NCBI GenBank assembly: GCA_021790555.1
Contig: JAJYGY010000014.1
Location: 1 to 12,587, forward strand
Direction: 5' to 3'
DNA length: 12,587 nt
Source of the DNA: a bacterium
GTDB lineage: Bacteria; Oederibacteriota; JAJYGY01
Shown here: positions 1 to 7,064 of the stretch, piece after piece
Layout: every line of letters begins with the position of its first letter
Numbering within the stretch: the stretch's first letter is position 1
Made by a program: the position numbers and the translations under genes
Notes under the pieces: generated by a model
What the model was told of the DNA's origin: nothing
The model's input: the letters and a program-made list of their open reading frames with translations, nothing else
Databases searched by the model: none

Positions 1-905
1 TTGCGTAGCGGATTCAGCCGCACGTTGCCGGCGGCCAGGGGGAGGTAGCCGCATCCCTGGACCTGCCCGAAGCGGGACACAAAACAGATCCCCGTCCCGG
101 CCAAACAGCCCCCACCAGGCCCGGTGGGCCTGGTGGGGGCGCCCCGATCTCCGAGCGGGGATGTCTGGTGCCCATGGACGGCGGCCTGGGCCGGCCGGAA
201 CTGGCCCGCCACCCGGGTGACGTGGGGCGCGCAGGTCGCCTTCATCTCCAGCCTCGACCCCGCCTGGGCCGAGACGAACCACCGCAGCACGGATTCGTAC
301 TGCGGCGCCGCCAGCCTCTCCCCGTCGGGGATCTCCAGCCCGCAGCCCACCGGAACCAGCATGAAAAGATGCCAGGCCACCGCCCCGGAATCCTCCACCA
401 CCTTCAGGGTTTCGGCCAGGCGTCCGGCGTTGTGCTGGGTCACGCTGGTGTTCACCTGGGCCTGCACGCCCAGGCGGGTGAGCCGGCGGATGGCCTCCAG
501 GCTGGCCTCGAAGGCTCCGCGGCTCTGGCGGAATCCGTCGTGGGTCGCGGCGTCCGGGCCGTCCAGGCTGATGCTGACGCGCTTCAACCCCGAGGCGGCG
601 ATGCGGCGGGCCATGGGCTCGTCGATGAGGGTGCCGTTGCTGGCCAGGGCCATGGGAATTCCCAGGGCGCGCCCGTACTCCACCAGCTCGAAAATGTCGT
701 GGCGCATCAGCGGCTCGCCGCCGGAGAAGACCAGCACCGGCCTGCCCAGTTCCTCCAGGCCCTCCATCATGGCCTGGGCCTCGCGGGTGCTCAGTTCATC
801 CGGGTCCGGCTCCGGCTTGGCAGAAGCCCGGCAATGCCGGCAGGAAAGGTTGCAGGCCTGGGTGGTCTCCCAAAAAACCAGCCTCAAGGGTGGAACCGGG
901 TTCAT
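1..905 (-). CDS. ahbD: Radical SAM/SPASM protein, AhbD-like heme b synthase (3' end cut by window edge)
   Basis: The frame is open from an ATG at 905 to the left edge (301 codons, no stop). AGGAGG lies 5 bases before the ATG. Residues 18-25 (CNLSCRHC) are the CX3CX2C loop of radical SAM enzymes, here C18, C22 and C25, binding the 4Fe-4S cluster that cleaves S-adenosylmethionine. SGGEP and the ASNGTLI and SISLDGP stretches follow as in the TIM-barrel core. C267, C274 and C285 begin a SPASM-type auxiliary-cluster domain; its remaining cysteines lie outside the window. The segments CLAGTGICF and CGYLPLAAGNV, and HLFMLVPVG, resemble AhbD as I recall it. AhbD turns iron-coproporphyrin III into heme b by oxidative decarboxylation of two propionates. 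The AhbC-like gene in the window supports this. Related SPASM peptide-modifying enzymes look similar, so radical SAM is near certain and AhbD is probable. It lies 101 bases after pdxH with its own candidate promoter, though read-through from pdxH is possible. Confidence 0.72.
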   Translation of the reverse strand, partial: MNPVPPLRLVFWETTQACNLSCRHCRASAKPEPDPDELSTREAQAMMEGLEELGRPVLVFSGGEPLMRHDIFELVEYGRALGIPMALASNGTLIDEPMARRIAASGLKRVSISLDGPDAATHDGFRQSRGAFEASLEAIRRLTRLGVQAQVNTSVTQHNAGRLAETLKVVEDSGAVAWHLFMLVPVGCGLEIPDGERLAAPQYESVLRWFVSAQAGSRLEMKATCAPHVTRVAGQFRPAQAAVHGHQTSPLGDRGAPTRPTGPGGGCLAGTGICFVSRFGQVQGCGYLPLAAGNVRLNPLR

Positions 906-926
906 TCTTCCTCCTGGAAAAGCCTC

Positions 927-976
927 CAGGCAAAGCATAAGGGACAAGGCGGTCGGGCGGTATGATGGACGTCATA
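927..976 (-). promoter_or_regulatory. Candidate CRP/FNR-type activated promoter of the AhbD-like gene
   Basis: The palindrome at 961-976 reads, in the gene direction, TATGAC-GTCC-ATCATA, with one mismatch between the arms. A -10-like hexamer TATGCT occupies 939-934. If that is the -10 box, transcription starts near 927 and the palindrome is centred at -41.5. The leader would then be 22 bases and include the AGGAGG ribosome site. The same geometry recurs at two other sites in the window, which is the main support. The protein that binds is not encoded here. Confidence 0.5.
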
Positions 977-1006
977 GAGGAGGGGAGCCGGGCGGGGGGA
1001 CGGGTC

Positions 1007-1675
1007 TCAGGGGGCCAGGATCCGGCGGCTCCATCCGGATTTGCCGCGGAGGTACAGCACGCGGTCATGGAGGCGGTCCTGGCGGCCTTCCCAGAACTCG
1101 ATGCGGGAGGGTTGAAGACGGTAGCCCCCCCAGCGCTGCGGCCGGGGCACCGGAACGCCGCGGAAACGCTCCCTCTGCAGGGCCAGCTCGCGTTCCAGCT
1201 CCTCGCGGCCCTTCAGCCGCCGGCTCTGGCGCGAGGCCCATGCCCCGATCTGGCTTCCCCGGGGCCGGCTGGCCCAGTAACGGTCCGACTCGCCGGGCCC
1301 TTCCAGGCGCACCCTTCCCTCCACGCGCACCTGGCGCGGGCCGTAGGAAAAATCCAGGCTGCGCAGCCTTTCCAGGGCGATGCGGGGGATGCGGGTGCTT
1401 CCCCAGTGGAAAACCAGGGCGGCGGCGGGGTTGGCGTTCAGTTCGCGCCCCTTGCGGCTTTCATAGTTGGTGTAGAAGACGAACTCGCCCTCTTCCACGG
1501 CCTTCATCAGCACCACGCGGGCGGAAGGAAGCCCCCCCTTGCCCACCGTGGCCAGTGTCATGGCCTCGGGCAGGTCCTCGCCGGCCCGGCGGGCGGCGTC
1601 GAACCAGCGCCAAAACAGGGCCAGCGGGTCCCCGGCATAGGGGGCCCGCTGGCAGATCCGGTTCAGATTCCCCAT
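1007..1675 (-). CDS. pdxH: Pyridoxamine/pyridoxine 5'-phosphate oxidase with an internal insertion
   Basis: The 222-residue product reads as PdxH, the FMN enzyme that oxidises pyridoxine 5'-phosphate or pyridoxamine 5'-phosphate to the cofactor pyridoxal 5'-phosphate, normally passing electrons to O2. Family segments appear in order: VVLMKA and VFYTNYESRKGREL (54-79, FMN site), NPAAALVFHW (82-91), RQVRVEGRV (114-122), ASRPRGSQIGAWAS, and at the C-terminus WGGYRLQPSRIEFWEGR and RLHDR with a final LAP. Between W91 and R114 there are 22 residues where E. coli PdxH has about four, an insertion of roughly 18. The ATG at 1675 has GGGGG 5 bases upstream and lies 19 bases after the stop of the DHOD-like gene, so it is probably the last gene of the PFOR operon. 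The frame stays open and both flanks keep the family pattern, so the insertion is not a frameshift. Confidence 0.93.
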   Translation of the reverse strand: MGNLNRICQRAPYAGDPLALFWRWFDAARRAGEDLPEAMTLATVGKGGLPSARVVLMKAVEEGEFVFYTNYESRKGRELNANPAAALVFHWGSTRIPRIALERLRSLDFSYGPRQVRVEGRVRLEGPGESDRYWASRPRGSQIGAWASRQSRRLKGREELERELALQRERFRGVPVPRPQRWGGYRLQPSRIEFWEGRQDRLHDRVLYLRGKSGWSRRILAP

Positions 1676-1694
1676 GAAACCCCCAAACCCTGGT

Positions 1695-2720
1695 TCAAAA
1701 ATCCCGGTCCGAGACGACGGCCCGCGCCGGCTGGAACTTCATCAGGCCCTTCATGTATTGGGCCCTTTCGAACACCTGCGGATCGGGCACCTTCTTGTGG
1801 CTGAGCACGCCCTTCATGGATTCGACCGAGTCGTATCCGTGCCCGGCCATCCAGTCCACCAGGCCCTTCTCCACCACCTTCAGCTGGGCGACCCCGTGGC
1901 GCAACAGGGCCGAACACAGCATCACCACGTCGGCGCCGGCCAGGATCATCTTCACCGCGTCCACCCCCTCGGAGACCCCGCCGGAGGCGGCCAGTCCGGC
2001 ATCCACGCGGCCGTAAAGGAGCGCGGTCCAGCGCAGCGGAAGCCGCTGGGCCTCCGGGCCGCTCAGCACGCTCTCGCCACGGGCATCCATTTCCTCGACG
2101 TCCAGGTCGGGCTGCATGAATCGGTTGAACAGCACCAGGGCCTGGGCGCCCGAGCGCACCAGGCCGCGGGCCATGTTGGGAAGGCTGGCGTAATAGGGCG
2201 TGATCTTCACCGCCAGGGGGATCCTGACTCGGGCCTTCACGGACCGCACGACCTCCAGGGCCGCCTCCTCCACCCTCTGTCCGGGCAGTTCCGGATCCGT
2301 GACGACCCGGTAGAGGTTCAGTTCCAGCGCGTCCGCGCCGGCCTCCTGGATTTTCGCCGCGTATTCCGTCCAGGCGCCGCCTTCGGCCGCGTTCAGGCTG
2401 GCGATGACCGGTATTTTGACCGCCTTCTTGGCCCTGGCCACGTGCTCCAGGTACAGTTCGGGCCCCTGGCGCAGGCCGGCCAGGGCGGGAAAATAGCTCA
2501 CCGCCTCGGCCCCGCTTTCCGCGCGGGCCTCGACCGTGCTCTCCAGCTCGTCCCGGTCCGCCAGGATCTCCTCTTCAAACAACGAATGCAGGACGACCGC
2601 CCCGGCCCGGTTGTCCTCCATCCGTTTCAGGTTGTCGACCTCGCGGGCCAGGGGCGAGGCCGAAGGAACCAGCGGGCTGGAAAGCCTGAGGCCCAGGTAG
2701 GTTGTGGAAAGGTCCGCCAT
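1695..2720 (-). CDS. Dihydroorotate dehydrogenase-like flavoprotein, PFOR-associated
   Basis: A 341-residue TIM-barrel protein of the dihydroorotate dehydrogenase superfamily, expected to bind FMN in the cytoplasm. Visible landmarks are the N-terminal TTYLGLRLSSPLVPSASPLA, IPVIASLN (103-110), the barrel strand ALELNL (131-136), PLAVKITPYY, and the C-terminal phosphate-binding part ASGGVSEGVDAVKMILAGAD. In true dihydroorotate dehydrogenases an NLSCPN-type loop supplies a catalytic Cys or Ser. Here the strand runs NLYRVVTDPELPG (135-147) with neither residue, so dihydroorotate oxidation is doubtful. Members of this subgroup are known next to PFOR genes, as here (30 bases after PFOR), which suggests a redox or accessory role; the substrate is unknown. 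I chose the ATG at 2720, with GGGGGA 4 bases upstream. A TTG at 2732 would add four residues (three between it and the chosen Met) but overlaps that ribosome site. Confidence 0.88.
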   Translation of the reverse strand: MADLSTTYLGLRLSSPLVPSASPLAREVDNLKRMEDNRAGAVVLHSLFEEEILADRDELESTVEARAESGAEAVSYFPALAGLRQGPELYLEHVARAKKAVKIPVIASLNAAEGGAWTEYAAKIQEAGADALELNLYRVVTDPELPGQRVEEAALEVVRSVKARVRIPLAVKITPYYASLPNMARGLVRSGAQALVLFNRFMQPDLDVEEMDARGESVLSGPEAQRLPLRWTALLYGRVDAGLAASGGVSEGVDAVKMILAGADVVMLCSALLRHGVAQLKVVEKGLVDWMAGHGYDSVESMKGVLSHKKVPDPQVFERAQYMKGLMKFQPARAVVSDRDF

Positions 2721-2750
2721 CGCGTCCCCCAAGGGAAGGTGAAGGCCGGC

Positions 2751-5700
2751 CTACTTGGCCGCCGGGGCGGCAGGAGCCGCGGGCGGGGCCTCAGGCACCG
2801 GGGAGGCCCCGGGGCGTCCCGCCAGGTACTTGTAGTACTGGTACTGGAAGGCCACGGACTTCCGGGCCTTTTCCAGCAGTTCCTTGGCAACCTCGGGCTT
2901 GGTCTGGGTCAGCATCTTGTAGCGGTTCTCGCCGTACAGGTAGTTTTCCAGCGGCAGCTTGGGTTCCTTGGAGTCCAGCTGCAGGGGGTTCTTGCCCTCG
3001 GCCAGGAGCCCGGGATTGTAGCGGTAGAGCAGCCAGTGCCCGGAATCGACGGCCTTTTTCTGTTCCTGCAGGCCGTTGCGCATCTCGATGCCGTGGGCGA
3101 TGCAGTGGCTGTAGGCGATGACGATGGAGGGTCCGTCGTAGGCCTCGGCCTCCAGCAGGGCCTTCACCGCCTGGCCGTCGCTCGCGCCCAGGGCCACCTT
3201 GGCCACGTACACGTTGCCGTAGGACATGGCCATCATGCCCAGGTCCTTCTTGCCCCCGGCCTTGCCGCCGGCGGCGAACTTGGCCACCGCCCCGTAGGGC
3301 GTGGATTTGGAGGCCTGTCCCCCGGTGTTGGAATAGACCTCGGTGTCCAGCACCAGCACGTTGACGTTCCGCCCCGAGGCCAGCACGTGGTCCAGGCCGC
3401 CGTAGCCGATGTCGTAGGCCCAGCCGTCGCCGCCCACGATCCAGACGCTGCGCTTGACCAGGTTGTCCGCCAGGTCCAGCAGGCGCCTGGCCTCCGGGGA
3501 GGCCAGGCCCCTCAGCTTCTCCTTCAGCGCCCGAACCCTCTCGCGCTGGGCAAGGATGTCGGCCTCGGTCTTCTGGGGCGCCTGGATGAGCGCGTCGACC
3601 AGGTCCCCGCCCAGCTGGGCCGCCAGCTTGTGCAGAAGCAGGTGGGTGAGGTCGAGCTGCATGTCCGCCGCCAGCCGCACGCCCAGGCCGAACTCGGCGT
3701 TGTCCTCGAACAGGGAGTTGGCCCAGGAAGGCCCCCGCCCCTCCCGGTTCTTCGTCCAGGGCGTGGTGGGAAGGTTGCCGCCGTAGATGGAGGAGCATCC
3801 CGTGGCGTTGGCCACGATCATGCGGTCGCCGAAGAGCCGCGAGATCATGCTGATGTAGGGCGTCTCCCCGCAGCCCTCGCAGGCCCCGGAATACTCGAAA
3901 AGGGGCTGCATCAGGGTGGCCTGCCGCACCAGCCCGGTCTTGATCTTCGACCGGTCGGCTTCGGGAAGGTCCAGGAAGAAGCGGTAGTTCTCCTTCTCGG
4001 CGGCCCGCAGCGGCGCCTGTTCCTCCATGTTGATGGCGCGGCGCGAGGGGTCGGCCTTGTCCTTGGCCGGGCAGGAATCCACGCACAGGCTGCATCCGGT
4101 GCAGTCCTCGGGCGCGACCTGCAGCAGGTACTTCTGGGACTTGAACTCGGCGTCCATGCCGGCCACGGACTTCAGCGTCGCCGGGGCGTCCTTCAGCGCC
4201 TCGGGCGGAGCCACCTTGGCGCGGATGGCGGCGTGGGGGCAGACCGCCACGCAGCGCCCGCACTGGATGCAGAGGCTGGGATTCCACACCGGGATCTCCC
4301 GGGCCAGGTTTCGCTTTTCCCACTGGGAGGTTCCGGTGGGGAAGGTGCCGTCCGCCGGGAAGGCCGAGACCGGCAGGCTGTCGCCTTCGTAGGCGTAGAT
4401 GGTTCCCAGCACCTTGCCGACGAAATCCCCGCTTTCCTTGGGGAAGGGCCAGGGCACGTCCCAGCCGGAACCCGCCCGGGCGGGAACCGGAATTTCATGC
4501 AGGTGCTCCAGGGTGTGGTCCACGGCCTGGATGTTCTTCTTCACCACGTCCTCGCCCTTCCTGCCGTAGGTCTTCTTGATGGCCTTCTTGATGGCCGCGA
4601 TGGCCTGCTCGCGGGGCAGCACCCCGCTGACGGCGAAAAAGCAGGTCTGCATGATGGTGTTGATGCGGCTCCCCATGCCGGTGGCCTTGGCCACGGCGTT
4701 GGCGTCGATGGCGTAAAGGCGCGCCTTGCGCCCCGCCATCTGCTCCTGCAGCCTGTGGGGGAGCGAATCCCACACCTTTTCCGTGGGCTGCGGCGAGTTC
4801 AGCAGGAACACGCCGCCCTCGGCCAGGAACTTGCCCATGTCGTAGCGTTCCAGGAACACGGGCTGGTGGCAGGCCACGAAATTGGCCCGGTTGACCAGGT
4901 AGATGGAATGGATGGGCGACTTGCCGAAGCGCAGGTGGCTGGTGGTGACCACGCCCGCCTTCTTGGAATCGTAGACGAAATAGCCCTGGGCGTAGTTGTC
5001 GGTCTCCTCGCCGATGATCTTGATGGTGTTCTTGTTGGCCCCCACGGTGCCGTCCGACCCCAGCCCGAAGAACAGCCCGGAAAACAGACCCTGGGGCTGG
5101 GTGGCGAAGGATTCGTCCACGTCCAGGCTGGAATGGCTGACGTCGTCGCGGATGCCGACGGAAAAGTGGTTCTTGGGGGAGGCCGAGGCCATGTTGTCGA
5201 AGACGGCCTTCACCTGCCCCGGCGTGAAATCCTTGGAAGCCAGGCCGTAGCGCCCGCTCAGCACCCGGGGCATGGCCTTGAGGCTTCCCTGCCCGGCCGC
5301 CAGGCCCTCGGAAAGGCCTGCCAGGGCGTTGAGGTAGAGCGGTTCGCCCGCCGCGCCGTGCTCGCGGCAGCGGTCCAGCACGGACAGGGACCTGGTGGTG
5401 GCCGGGAGCGCCTCCATCAGGCGCCTGGAATCGAAGGGCAGGAACAGGCGCGCCTTCAGCACGCCCACCTTCTCGCCCCGGGCCACCAGGGCGTCGCAGA
5501 CCTCCTGCGCCACCTCGCAGCCCGAGCCCATCAGCATCACCACGCGCTCGGCGTCGGGGGCGCCGTAATACTGGAAGATCTTGTACTCGCGGCCCACCAC
5601 CTTCTTGAACTTCTCCATCACCCGGGCCACCACGTCGGGGCAGGCGGCGTAATAGGGGTTGCGGCGTTCCTGCATCTGGAAGAAGACGTCGGGGTTCTGG

Positions 5701-6359
5701 GAACTGCCGCGCAGCTTGGGGTCGTCGGGGTTGAGGGCCCTGCGGCGGTGCTGGGAAACCAGCTCGTCGTCGATCATCGCGCGGATCTGTTCGTCGGGGA
5801 TGACCTCGATCTTGGAGACCTCGTGCGAGGTGCGGAAGCCGTCGAAGAAATGCAGGAAGGGCACCCGCGACTCCAACGTGGCGGCCTGGGCGATGAGGGC
5901 CATGTCCATGGCCTCCTGCACCGAGGCCGAGCTGAGCATGGCGAAGCCGGTCTGGCGGCACGCCATCACGTCGCTGTGGTCGCCGAAGATGGAAAGCGCG
6001 TGGGTGGCCAGGGTGCGGGCGGAGACGTGGAAGACCGTGCTGGTCAGTTCCCCGGCGATCTTGTACATGTTGGGGATCATCAGCAACAGGCCCTGCGAGG
6101 CCGTGAAGGTGGTGGTGAGCGCGCCGCCCTGCAGGGAGCCGTGCAGGGCCCCGGCCGCCCCGCCCTCGCTCTGCATCTCGAAGACCTTGGGCACCGATTC
6201 CCAGATATTTTTCAGGCCGCCCGCCTCCCATTCGTCGCAGTATTCCGCCATGGTCGACGAGGGGGTGATGGGATAGATGGTCATCACCTCGTTGGTGCGG
6301 TAGGCCACGTGCGCCACCGCCTCGTTGCCGTCCATGGCCCTGAAAGTCTTTTCGCTCAT
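2751..6359 (-). CDS. nifJ: Pyruvate:ferredoxin (flavodoxin) oxidoreductase
   Basis: The 1202-residue single-chain PFOR oxidises pyruvate with CoA to acetyl-CoA and CO2 and reduces ferredoxin or flavodoxin. Substrate and thiamine-diphosphate residues are visible: YPITPSS with T32, E65 and R115, matching Thr31, Glu64 and Arg114 of Desulfovibrio africanus PFOR as I recall it. The two-cluster ferredoxin domain has C697, C700, C703, C707 and C753, C756, C759, C763. The proximal cluster ligands are C827, C830, C855 and C1086, with the same spacing as D. africanus 812, 815, 840 and 1071. The thiamine-diphosphate motif is GGDGWAYDIGYGG (D978) with YSNTGGQ (N1011). The protein ends in a short Pro/Ala-rich tail without cysteine, in place of the disulfide-bearing C-terminal extension of D. 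africanus. AAGGAG precedes the ATG at 6359 by about 8 bases. It is the first gene of an operon with the DHOD-like gene and pdxH. Confidence 0.98.
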   Translation of the reverse strand: MSEKTFRAMDGNEAVAHVAYRTNEVMTIYPITPSSTMAEYCDEWEAGGLKNIWESVPKVFEMQSEGGAAGALHGSLQGGALTTTFTASQGLLLMIPNMYKIAGELTSTVFHVSARTLATHALSIFGDHSDVMACRQTGFAMLSSASVQEAMDMALIAQAATLESRVPFLHFFDGFRTSHEVSKIEVIPDEQIRAMIDDELVSQHRRRALNPDDPKLRGSSQNPDVFFQMQERRNPYYAACPDVVARVMEKFKKVVGREYKIFQYYGAPDAERVVMLMGSGCEVAQEVCDALVARGEKVGVLKARLFLPFDSRRLMEALPATTRSLSVLDRCREHGAAGEPLYLNALAGLSEGLAAGQGSLKAMPRVLSGRYGLASKDFTPGQVKAVFDNMASASPKNHFSVGIRDDVSHSSLDVDESFATQPQGLFSGLFFGLGSDGTVGANKNTIKIIGEETDNYAQGYFVYDSKKAGVVTTSHLRFGKSPIHSIYLVNRANFVACHQPVFLERYDMGKFLAEGGVFLLNSPQPTEKVWDSLPHRLQEQMAGRKARLYAIDANAVAKATGMGSRINTIMQTCFFAVSGVLPREQAIAAIKKAIKKTYGRKGEDVVKKNIQAVDHTLEHLHEIPVPARAGSGWDVPWPFPKESGDFVGKVLGTIYAYEGDSLPVSAFPADGTFPTGTSQWEKRNLAREIPVWNPSLCIQCGRCVAVCPHAAIRAKVAPPEALKDAPATLKSVAGMDAEFKSQKYLLQVAPEDCTGCSLCVDSCPAKDKADPSRRAINMEEQAPLRAAEKENYRFFLDLPEADRSKIKTGLVRQATLMQPLFEYSGACEGCGETPYISMISRLFGDRMIVANATGCSSIYGGNLPTTPWTKNREGRGPSWANSLFEDNAEFGLGVRLAADMQLDLTHLLLHKLAAQLGGDLVDALIQAPQKTEADILAQRERVRALKEKLRGLASPEARRLLDLADNLVKRSVWIVGGDGWAYDIGYGGLDHVLASGRNVNVLVLDTEVYSNTGGQASKSTPYGAVAKFAAGGKAGGKKDLGMMAMSYGNVYVAKVALGASDGQAVKALLEAEAYDGPSIVIAYSHCIAHGIEMRNGLQEQKKAVDSGHWLLYRYNPGLLAEGKNPLQLDSKEPKLPLENYLYGENRYKMLTQTKPEVAKELLEKARKSVAFQYQYYKYLAGRPGASPVPEAPPAAPAAPAAK

Positions 6360-6446
6360 TGCCGCGTCTCCTTGATGTGGCTGACGTCTTGGGTCCGCCC
6401 CCTCCTTCGTTCCCCGGGGCGCCTTGAGCTGGTCCAGCCGGTTGAT

Positions 6447-6468
6447 GGGGGCCCGGCCACGCGCCCCC
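6447..6468 (-). other. GC hairpin in the PFOR leader
   Basis: GGGGGC at 6447-6452 pairs with GCCCCC at 6463-6468 (6 pairs, 10-base loop). It would sit in the proposed 145-base PFOR leader. In DNA this GC-rich such hairpins arise by chance, so no function is claimed. Confidence 0.25.
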
Positions 6469-6504
6469 TCTTCCCTGACATTGCCTCCTGCCGCCTCTCC
6501 GTCA

Positions 6505-6554
6505 CGGCGCCATTGTGCCCGCGTCCCGCCCGGGTTTACATGACTCCTGTCATA
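6505..6554 (-). promoter_or_regulatory. Candidate CRP/FNR-type activated promoter of the PFOR operon
   Basis: The palindrome at 6539-6554 reads in the gene direction TATGAC-AGGA-GTCATG, with perfect 5-base inner arms ATGAC/GTCAT. The -10-like hexamer CACAAT occupies 6517-6512, so a start near 6505 puts the palindrome centre at -41.5. No good -35 box is seen, as expected for a class II activated promoter. The leader to the PFOR ATG would be about 145 bases. The box shares the bases ATTATGAC with the queD site beyond the palindrome itself. Confidence 0.55.
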
Positions 6555-6570
6555 ATCGCGTGCCGCGCCC

Positions 6571-6597
6571 GGCCCGCTTTCGGGAATGGAGCGGGCC
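6571..6597 (-). terminator. Stem-loop at the end of the chelatase gene, without a U-tract
   Basis: GGCCCGCT (6571-6578) and AGCGGGCC (6590-6597) form a perfect 8-base stem with an 11-base loop, beginning at the first base of the chelatase stop codon complement. In the gene direction it is followed by GGGCGCGG rather than a run of T. It may act as a weak terminator or protect the mRNA 3' end. Read-through toward PFOR remains possible. Confidence 0.4.
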
Positions 6598-7064
6598 TAA
6601 AACCCGCCCTGGCCGCACACGCTCATCCAGGCCTGCTGGGCCTGGCGCACCCGGAGCAGGGCCAGGTCGGCCAGGGCCCGGTCCGCGCCCAGGTGGGCGG
6701 CCACCTTCAACTCGACCCCGGGACAGGCCCTGCGGGCCTCGGCCAGGGCCTTGGGCAGGTCGCGCCGGTAGTGCGTGCCTTCGGTCAGGAGCATGGGCAG
6801 CACCAGGACCCGCTCCACCCCCCTGGCCTTCAGCCGCTTCACCTGTTCGGCCAGGCCGGGTTTTTCAAGACCCAGGTAGGCCGTCACCACCGGCATCTCC
6901 AGGTGCAGGCTGTCCTGAAGCCAGTCGCGGGCCTGCCCCAGGGATCCCTTGCGCTCCCGTGAGCGCACACCGTGCCCCAGGAGGATGAGGGCCTCGTCCT
7001 CCCCTGCCCTGAGGGATTTTCCGGCCGCCGCCTGGACCGTGCGCTCCACCAGGGCCGGGCTCAC
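6597..7064 (-). CDS. cbiX: CbiX/SirB-type sirohydrochlorin chelatase, single domain
   Basis: A 155-residue protein of the small class II chelatase family, which inserts Fe2+ or Co2+ into sirohydrochlorin; iron insertion gives siroheme, the entry point of the Ahb heme pathway. The first metal-binding histidine is H31 in LLGHGVRSRE, where the family usually has HGSR. The second is H98 in LLTEGTHYRRDLP, matching the usual GVHxxxDIP. The length fits one chelatase domain plus about 22 extra N-terminal residues, like the short archaeal CbiX that works as a dimer. I chose the GTG at 7064: GGGAGG lies about 6 bases before it, and GTGA gives a 4-base overlap with the ahbC stop. The longer upstream frame is only ahbC read out of frame. 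The AhbC and AhbD neighbours favour iron insertion for heme over cobalt for cobalamin. The metal cannot be told from sequence. Confidence 0.85.
   Translation of the reverse strand: MSPALVERTVQAAAGKSLRAGEDEALILLGHGVRSRERKGSLGQARDWLQDSLHLEMPVVTAYLGLEKPGLAEQVKRLKARGVERVLVLPMLLTEGTHYRRDLPKALAEARRACPGVELKVAAHLGADRALADLALLRVRQAQQAWMSVCGQGGF

Noticed and set aside
2754..2820. Pro/Ala-coding repeat at the PFOR end as a mobile or tandem repeat element
   Set aside because: It is a short low-complexity coding tail with no flanking repeats or target-site duplication.
1674..6962. A 5.3 kb plus-strand open frame (1762 codons) opposite PFOR and its neighbours, and a similar one at 10824-12563
   Set aside because: Strong G/C third-position bias on the minus strand removes stops from the antisense frame. 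The translation is His/Gly/Leu/Val-rich repetitive sequence with no family motif, while the minus strand encodes recognisable enzymes throughout.
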